A stretch of 64,000 bases of DNA, taken from Proteles cristata cristata. Its lineage: Eukaryota; Chordata; Mammalia; Carnivora; Hyaenidae. Shown here piece after piece: positions 58,430 to 64,000 of this stretch. Each line of letters begins with the position of its first letter. Position 1 is the first letter of the stretch. Location of the stretch: assembly GCA_017311185.1 (NCBI GenBank), contig JAESUZ010004792.1, forward strand, positions 992,001 through 1,056,000. Reading direction: 5' to 3'. The position numbers and the translations under genes are program-made. The notes under the pieces were generated by a model that was not told the DNA's origin, did not search any database, and worked only from the letters and a program-made list of their open reading frames with translations.

Positions 58430-59280
58430 TTATCAGGAAAAGACACATTGATGAGGAAGAGACTGGGAACCTTCATGCACTGTTGGTGAGAACAGCAGTT
58501 GGTGCCGCCGCTATGGAACACAGTATGGAGGTTCCTCAAACAATTAAGAACAGAACTACCATATGATCCAGCAATCCCACTTCTGGGTATTTATCTGAAG
58601 GAACCAAAAACATTGAATTTGAAAAGACACATGCTTATCATGGCATTATTTGCAACAACCAAAATAAAGAACCAACCCAAATGTCCATCCATAGATAAAG
58701 AGATGAAACACATGTGGTGTATACATAGTGGAATATTATTCAGCTGTAATAAAGAAGGAAATCTTGTCATTCGTGACAACATGAGCAGACCTTGTGACAA
58801 TGAGGGCATTGTGCTAAGTGAAATAAGTCAGACAGAGAAAGAGAAATACTGTATACAGAGAAATACTGTATAATCACACTTATATGTGGAATTTAAAAAC
58901 ACAAATAAAAACAAAACAAGCTCATAGATACAAAGAACAGATTGACGGTTGTCGAGGCAGGGAAGGCAGGGAGTGACATGGGTGAAAGGGGTCAAAAGAT
59001 ACAAACTTTTAGAATAAAATAACTCAAGAGGATGTAACATACAGTTAATAATACTGTGTTGCATACTTGACAGTTGCTAAGAGAGTAAATATTACAAGTT
59101 CTCATCACAAGAAAAAAGAAACTTTGTGATTTGTATGGTGACATGTTAACTAGAGTTTCTGTACTGATCATTTCTCAACATATACAAATATCAAATCATT
59201 ATGTTGTACACTTGAACCTAATACAATGCTATATGTCAATTATATCTCTATAAAAATTAGTTAATTAATTTCTAAAAAAG
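58430..59280 (+). repeat. 5'-truncated old L1, 3' end of ORF2 and 3' UTR
   Basis: The plus strand encodes the C-terminal end of ORF2 with stretches [16 protein letters not shown] and NKEGNLVIRDNMSRP. It then runs through a 3' UTR with 'atgttgtacacttgaaccta' and ends A-rich near 59280. It is diverged and not functional. Confidence 0.88.
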
Positions 59281-59625
59281 AAAAAAGATGATGGATAGAT
59301 GGGTTGATGATAGATAATAGATGATGATAGATGTAGATACAGTTGTGACAAGGGATGATAGATACAGAAATACAAACAAAGCAAAAGCTCAATGATTAAC
59401 AGTACTTAAAGCACTTTCCCAGAATATTTTTAAGGCACTTCTCTGTCTTTCCTTAGAGCCTATAAAGGTGGCAGGGTAAATGCTCTTATGCCTATTTCCA
59501 CGGATGAGGAGCATAAGACCCAGAGAGGAACTTTATTTACTCCAGATGGCACAGTCCAGAGTTCTTTCTCTTCTGACTGACTTCTCTCTTACTTCAAGGG
59601 AGCAACTGGTTATAAGCATTTCCTT

Positions 59626-59833
59626 TTTTTTAATGTTTATTTATTTTTAAGAGAGAGATTGAGAGAGAGTGCAAGTGGGGAAGAGGCAGACAGAGACAGA
59701 AGGGACAGAGGATCCAAAGCAGGCTCTGTGCTGACAGCAGAGAGCCCAGCGTGGGGCTTGAACTCAGGAACCATCAGATTATGACCTGAACAGAAGTCAT
59801 ATGCTTAACCAGCTGAGCCACTCAGGTGCCCAA
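59626..59833 (-). repeat. Feline CAN-SINE, antisense
   Basis: 'aatgtttatttatttttaag' at the left, head 'gagccactcaggtgcccaag' at the right. Flanks agcatttcct and agcattcct suggest a duplication with one deletion. More diverged than the TTAGTC copies. Confidence 0.88.
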
Positions 59834-62044
59834 GTCACTAGCATTCCTGAGTCCCAGTTAAAGACTGGGAGCAGAATACAATAAATTCCATCAAAGTTGG
59901 AAGCATAACTATAACCTCTCTGGGGATGTTGCTGTATCTAAAGCTAAGAGGAGCCACAGATGTAAAGTTTCACTGAGTTTCCAGGGTTCTTCTGTGTCAT
60001 TCTCTCAAGGTTCAGAGGAACCCCCTAACCATCTGTGCATCCTGTGGCCTGCTGCGGATATACCTCAGCACTTCAGGGAATCCCCAAGGGAGGCTCCTGC
60101 CCCCATGATTATACACAGATATGGGTGTCATGTGTCCCTCCACAGGAGACATCCACACACCTACCTACTCATCCTTCCCAGAGCCACTGCCATCTCCCTG
60201 CCTGCCCCACGTTAGAAGCAGATTAAGTAAGGAAGGAGTTGCCTCATGGTCTGCCAGTCACAAGCCTAAGAGAGAAAAGTGAAGATATTTATCCTTTCCC
60301 AGCAATTTGTATCGATTACTACAGCATCAGCATCACCCGGGGTGGTTTCCTCACAGGACAGACCATGGATCTCAGGACCCCCTGGGCCTAGCCCAGTGAT
60401 GTCTGCCCTTATCTGCCCTCAGCCCCAGCAATAACCTCTCAACCCCTGATGTTCTGGGGACATAGGCTCCAGTGAACTGACCCAGGAAACTCTGGCCCAG
60501 ACAGACACCTAGGCCTTGCCTCAGTCTGAAGCATGGTGTCTCTGTCTGCAGGTGGAAAGAGTAAGTAGCAATCGGGGTCCATGGAGAAGTGCCTGGGCAT
60601 TTTTGTACATAGTGTCCTGGTCAAAAGCTTCCCATAAGGTCTGGGGTTAGTCATAATCCGGGGCTCTGCTGCACTACAGAAAACTGAGCCAGGCTCATAC
60701 TTAAGAATCTTGGGGAGGTGGACTGAAGCGGTAGATGTCAGTGAAACTGGCACGGAAACGAGGGTGCTTACCTGCATGTGAGGGTCAAAAAGAGAGGAGA
60801 GGGCATGACACAGAGGGTCACACCGGACAGAAGCGAGGGCAGCTGCCTCCACCAGCGCAGAGGGAGGATCTAGCCCAGCGTCACCGCCAGGCCCGTGTGG
60901 CTCCCAGCCACGGGACACACGCATCCACACCAGGAGCCTGTCCTTGCTGCAGGCAGTCTGGCACCAAAGCCCATACCCCCCACCGCATCAGGCTGCCTCA
61001 GAGGAATCCGCTGGGAGAAAAAAGAGCCATTATTTTCCAGATTTCCATGTTTTCTTCTTTTTCTTCTCTGCATTACTGTGTTTCATTGAGAGGAGATAGC
61101 CGAGCCAGATGAGGCCCTGCAAACCTGTCTCTCCCCACTGCCAGTTTCATCTACCACCACCACCACCTGCTCCGGGTCTGGATCCAGACTGCTCTCCTCT
61201 AGCCTGGAGCGAATCTGCTTCTCAGCTACAGATAGCCCTGCAATGGAACCGCTTGCTTTCTGCCCCTTTGGCGACACAGTGTTAATTAGCTGTCTTCATC
61301 CCACCTACACTACAAGCTCCGACAGAGCCCCTCTTTCCTTCTCTGTTCTCCCACAGGATCTCAGACAGCAATAGCTCCTACGGAGTTCTCTCTCTTCAGC
61401 AAGTATGCATCAGGGTCTCCCAGGCGGCAGCGACAGCCGCAGGCACCAAGGATCCCAACATGAAAGGTCTCAGACCCTGGTTGACCGATGCTTTAGCAGA
61501 ATATGCTGGGGGAGGCCAGAGAGATCTTAGCCTGACCTACTTCTCTGTCTCTTCACCATCAATAATGAAAGACCCACGAGCAGACTCCCCCGGCACTTCT
61601 TAGCCCAAGCAACCAGGTAGGAAAGCAGGTCCAGGCAGCAGCCCCTCAGGGGGTCTCCAGGAAAGGGCTCCAGACACAGCACTGCCCCCATGCTCTCTCC
61701 CATGTCCATGGCCTCATCCTCTGAGACTTTAGGTGACAGATTTGGCTGCTCCTCACCCCACTGTCTGGCTGTCTCCCTGCCAGGCCTGGGTTTCTGCTCC
61801 CTCTGAGTCACCCTGACCCCAGCTGCCACTATCAGCAGGCTCTGTCAGCCACGGCCGTCTTTTCCTGGTAAGTGACAGGTCCGCTACATCACTGCAGCGT
61901 GGCAGCACACTGCGTCCTTGAAGATTTTCTCCTGCCTGCAGTGCATGCACGTGGCTGTCCCTTTGCCCTCTGCAGCCATCTCCACACTCTGAGACCAGCC
62001 TGCTCTTGCCACCCCGAGTCCCCAACATCTGGGGGACACCCAAG
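59834..62044. other. Intergenic, no gene seen
   Basis: GC-richer than its surroundings (notably 60700-61000 and 61400-62040), with open frames up to 163 residues on the minus strand at 60439-60930. I find no domain, no homology I recognise and no splice support. Confidence 0.5.
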
Positions 62045-62240
62045 CCACCCCAGCCCTAGCTACACCATGGCTACATGTTTAACCTTGGCAAACCTCTAAC
62101 TCTTTCTAACCCTGTTCTCTCATCTGCAAAATAGCAATAACAGTGCATCCTCACCCACGTCACAAGATTACTAGGAGGTGAAATGAGATCATGTATGTGG
62201 ATTTGCAACACACTGTAAGACTCTAGTTATTACTATTCTC
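62045..62240 (+). repeat. MIR SINE
   Basis: 'aaccttggcaaacctctaac', 'ctctcatctgcaaaatagca' and 'tactaggaggtgaaatgaga' follow the MIR core order. Confidence 0.7.
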
Positions 62241-62429
62241 ACTCCTGTCCTACAACCCATCTCAAACCCGAACATCATAAAGAGGGACTGGGGGCAATTT
62301 TAATGCCTAAGAACTGTCACCTCCTACCTTCCTCAGCCGCATTCTGCTGGAATCTCTCATGGTTTATCCCAGCAAGCTCAGCTCTCCCAGGTCTTAACAC
62401 ACAGAAAGAATATCAAGGTTCTACATGGT

Positions 62430-62892
62430 TGTGATGGTTAATTTTACGTTTCAACAGGGTGCCCAGTTATTGTGTGGGTCTGTGAGGGGGCTTTTGAATG
62501 CAAAGATTGACGTTTGACTCTGTAGACTGAGTAAAGCTGATTGATCTCCCTAATGTGGGTGGGCCTCATCTAATCAGCTGAAGACCTAGCTAGAATGAAA
62601 GGACTGACTCTCCCACAAGTGAGAGGGAAGTCCTGCCTGACTGCCTTGAGCTGGGACATCAGTCTTTTCCTGCCTTGGATTCAAGCTACAACATCAGGTC
62701 TTCTAGGGTGTTGGGTCTACTGGCCTTCAGACTGCCATTTACACATTGAACCTCCTGAATCTCCAGTTTGCTGACTGTATATCTTGAGACTTATCAGCCT
62801 CCATAATTGCATGAGCCAATACCTTATAATAAATATCTTCATATATAAGCATCATATGGTTCCATTACTCTTAAGAACCCTGACGAATACAC
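62430..62892 (+). repeat. ERVL-type solo LTR (MLT2-like), sense
   Basis: Begins 'tgtgatggttaattttacgt', includes 'aatgtgggtgggcctcatct', 'tctgttttcctgccttgg'-like and 'cagcctccataattgcatga' blocks, a polyadenylation signal in 'cttataataaatatcttc', and ends near 'accctgacgaatacac'. Same LTR type as the antisense one at 47134. No internal retroviral gene is attached. Confidence 0.6.
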
Positions 62893-63159
62893 TCATCTTC
62901 CAGTGGTCTTTATTAGGCAGTGTGTGGGAATGGAAACATGTTGGTAGATTTTTTGGTTGTCAGAATGACGTGGGAGAGGAGGCACTACTCACATTTAGTG
63001 AGTGAGGGTGAAAGATGCTAAATACCACCTAATATCCATGCTTATCTCACCCTAAATGCCAAGAGCACTCTTTTAAGGTAATCTGGACTGATGCCCGCCA
63101 ATCTCTGAAATTCATCCCTCACTTGGCGAGGCTCACTCCACCAAAGCCACATGAGCAAT

Positions 63160-63570
63160 ACTGGCCTCCTTTTCTGTTTCTCAAACACAGCAAGCTAGAT
63201 GCTACATAGGAATTTCATGCCCCCCATCTTCTCTTCCCAGAGCAGTCTGTACCCTCACCCTCAAATGGCTGTGTCATTGGTTCTTTCTTGTCCTTCATGT
63301 CCCATGTCACCACCTGAGAGAGGTCTTTCCTGACAACCTGATTGATCCGTGGTGGTCCCTCCACCCAAGATACTAATCCTCTATTCTCTCTCCTGAGAAC
63401 ACTCCATTTCTTATGGAATGATCATGCACACTTGATTGCTTGCTTGCTTCACTATTGTTTATCCACTCCCATGAGGACAGGAACTCCATGTCATTCACCC
63501 CTGTATTCCCAGAACATGGTAGGAACTAAATATTTATTAAACCCTGGATTGAGAACTTGTAATAAGTCAG
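63160..63570 (+). repeat. L2 LINE 3' fragment, sense
   Basis: 'gagagaggtctttcctgaca', 'ccatgaggacaggaactcca', 'cctgtattcccagaacatgg' and 'ggaactaaatatttattaaa' in L2 order. Confidence 0.75.
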
Positions 63571-64000
63571 ACACCATGCTGGGCACTGAAAGATGCAGAG
63601 TAGAATAAGTTTTCCTCCACTATGGGGGAGGGGGAAGCTCAGGAATTCGTTTGGCAAAAGCAGTCGTGACCTCTGGCATTCCTGGGTGAAAGCCCCAGGC
63701 ACCTACATGTTCACCAGGGTCTTTGTATAACAAGGCTTTACTCCATTCTCCAGAGCACCTCTTCGCCTCTAGGCTGCTTCACCACAAACTCAGCCCTCTC
63801 CCTCCTGTGGCCCTCACCAGCTCCCTCCCCCAGGGCACTCCAGACCAGCTGTCTCCAGAAGTCTGACTCAAGGCTGGTGTGCTGTGGACCCACCAGGGCT
63901 CTGCAGCCAGTCTCTTACTGGGCTCTTCCTGCCCAAGTGGCTCTCCCCACATCTGTCATCCCAGAACTGTCTTGAGTCTGTCCAGCCTCTCTACATACTT
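63571..64000. other. Right edge, no gene seen
   Basis: Pyrimidine-rich sequence without a named repeat or supported exon. Confidence 0.55.

Noticed and set aside
58499..58873. 124-residue plus-strand frame
   Set aside because: It is the C-terminal end of an old L1 ORF2 with its 3' UTR following.
60439..60930. 163-residue minus-strand frame, one of the longest in the window
   Set aside because: No recognisable domain, no repeats explaining it, and no paired splice sites. Length alone is within chance for GC-rich DNA.
1..64000. Search for CRISPR arrays, operons, phage or plasmid features
   Set aside because: The window is vertebrate nuclear DNA. The direct repeats present are microsatellites, transposable elements and target-site duplications.

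Overview
This is a vertebrate nuclear window from a carnivore, most likely a cat (Felidae). It carries many copies of the tRNA-derived CAN-SINE in its feline form (head 'gcgcctgggtggctcagtc', CT-rich body, A-rich tail), plus L1, L2, MIR and LTR remnants. Exons are short with GT-AG borders, and simple repeats are long and eukaryotic in type. There is no bacterial or viral gene content.

The only protein-coding gene I can support is the 5' part of IGSF9B (Turtle homolog B), on the minus strand from about 22.2 kb down to the left edge. Seven coding exons can be joined from splice sites and reading phase: 21947-21884, 10987-10790, 8970-8824, 2841-2690, 2423-2306, 968-827 and 528-383. Together they give 967 coding bases, residues 1-322 and one base of the next codon. 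They encode the signal peptide and the first three Ig domains of a synaptic adhesion protein. The remaining Ig domains, fibronectin domains, membrane segment and cytoplasmic tail lie beyond position 1.

The promoter is a CpG island at about 20.7-22.3 kb with GC boxes and two CCAAT boxes oriented for the minus-strand gene. Intron 1 (10.9 kb) holds several simple repeats, including a (TG)n(CG)n tract, a (CT)n tract and a (TCC)n tract. Intron 3 (6 kb) holds SINEs and L2 fragments.

From about 22.3 kb to the right end I see no supported gene. In human the interval upstream of IGSF9B is likewise intergenic (towards JAM3). It holds old L2, MIR and LTR fragments overlaid by younger L1 and SINE insertions, many with target-site duplications, so the order of insertion can be read. 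Notable items are a tailless 36-39 nt U2 snRNA retrocopy with an 18-bp duplication, SINEs nested in SINE tails, a young SINE subfamily, two L1 3' regions sharing a 125-bp identical block, two CTCF-like motifs, and a few repeat-free AT-rich stretches that resemble conserved noncoding elements.

I did not find an undescribed multi-gene system.
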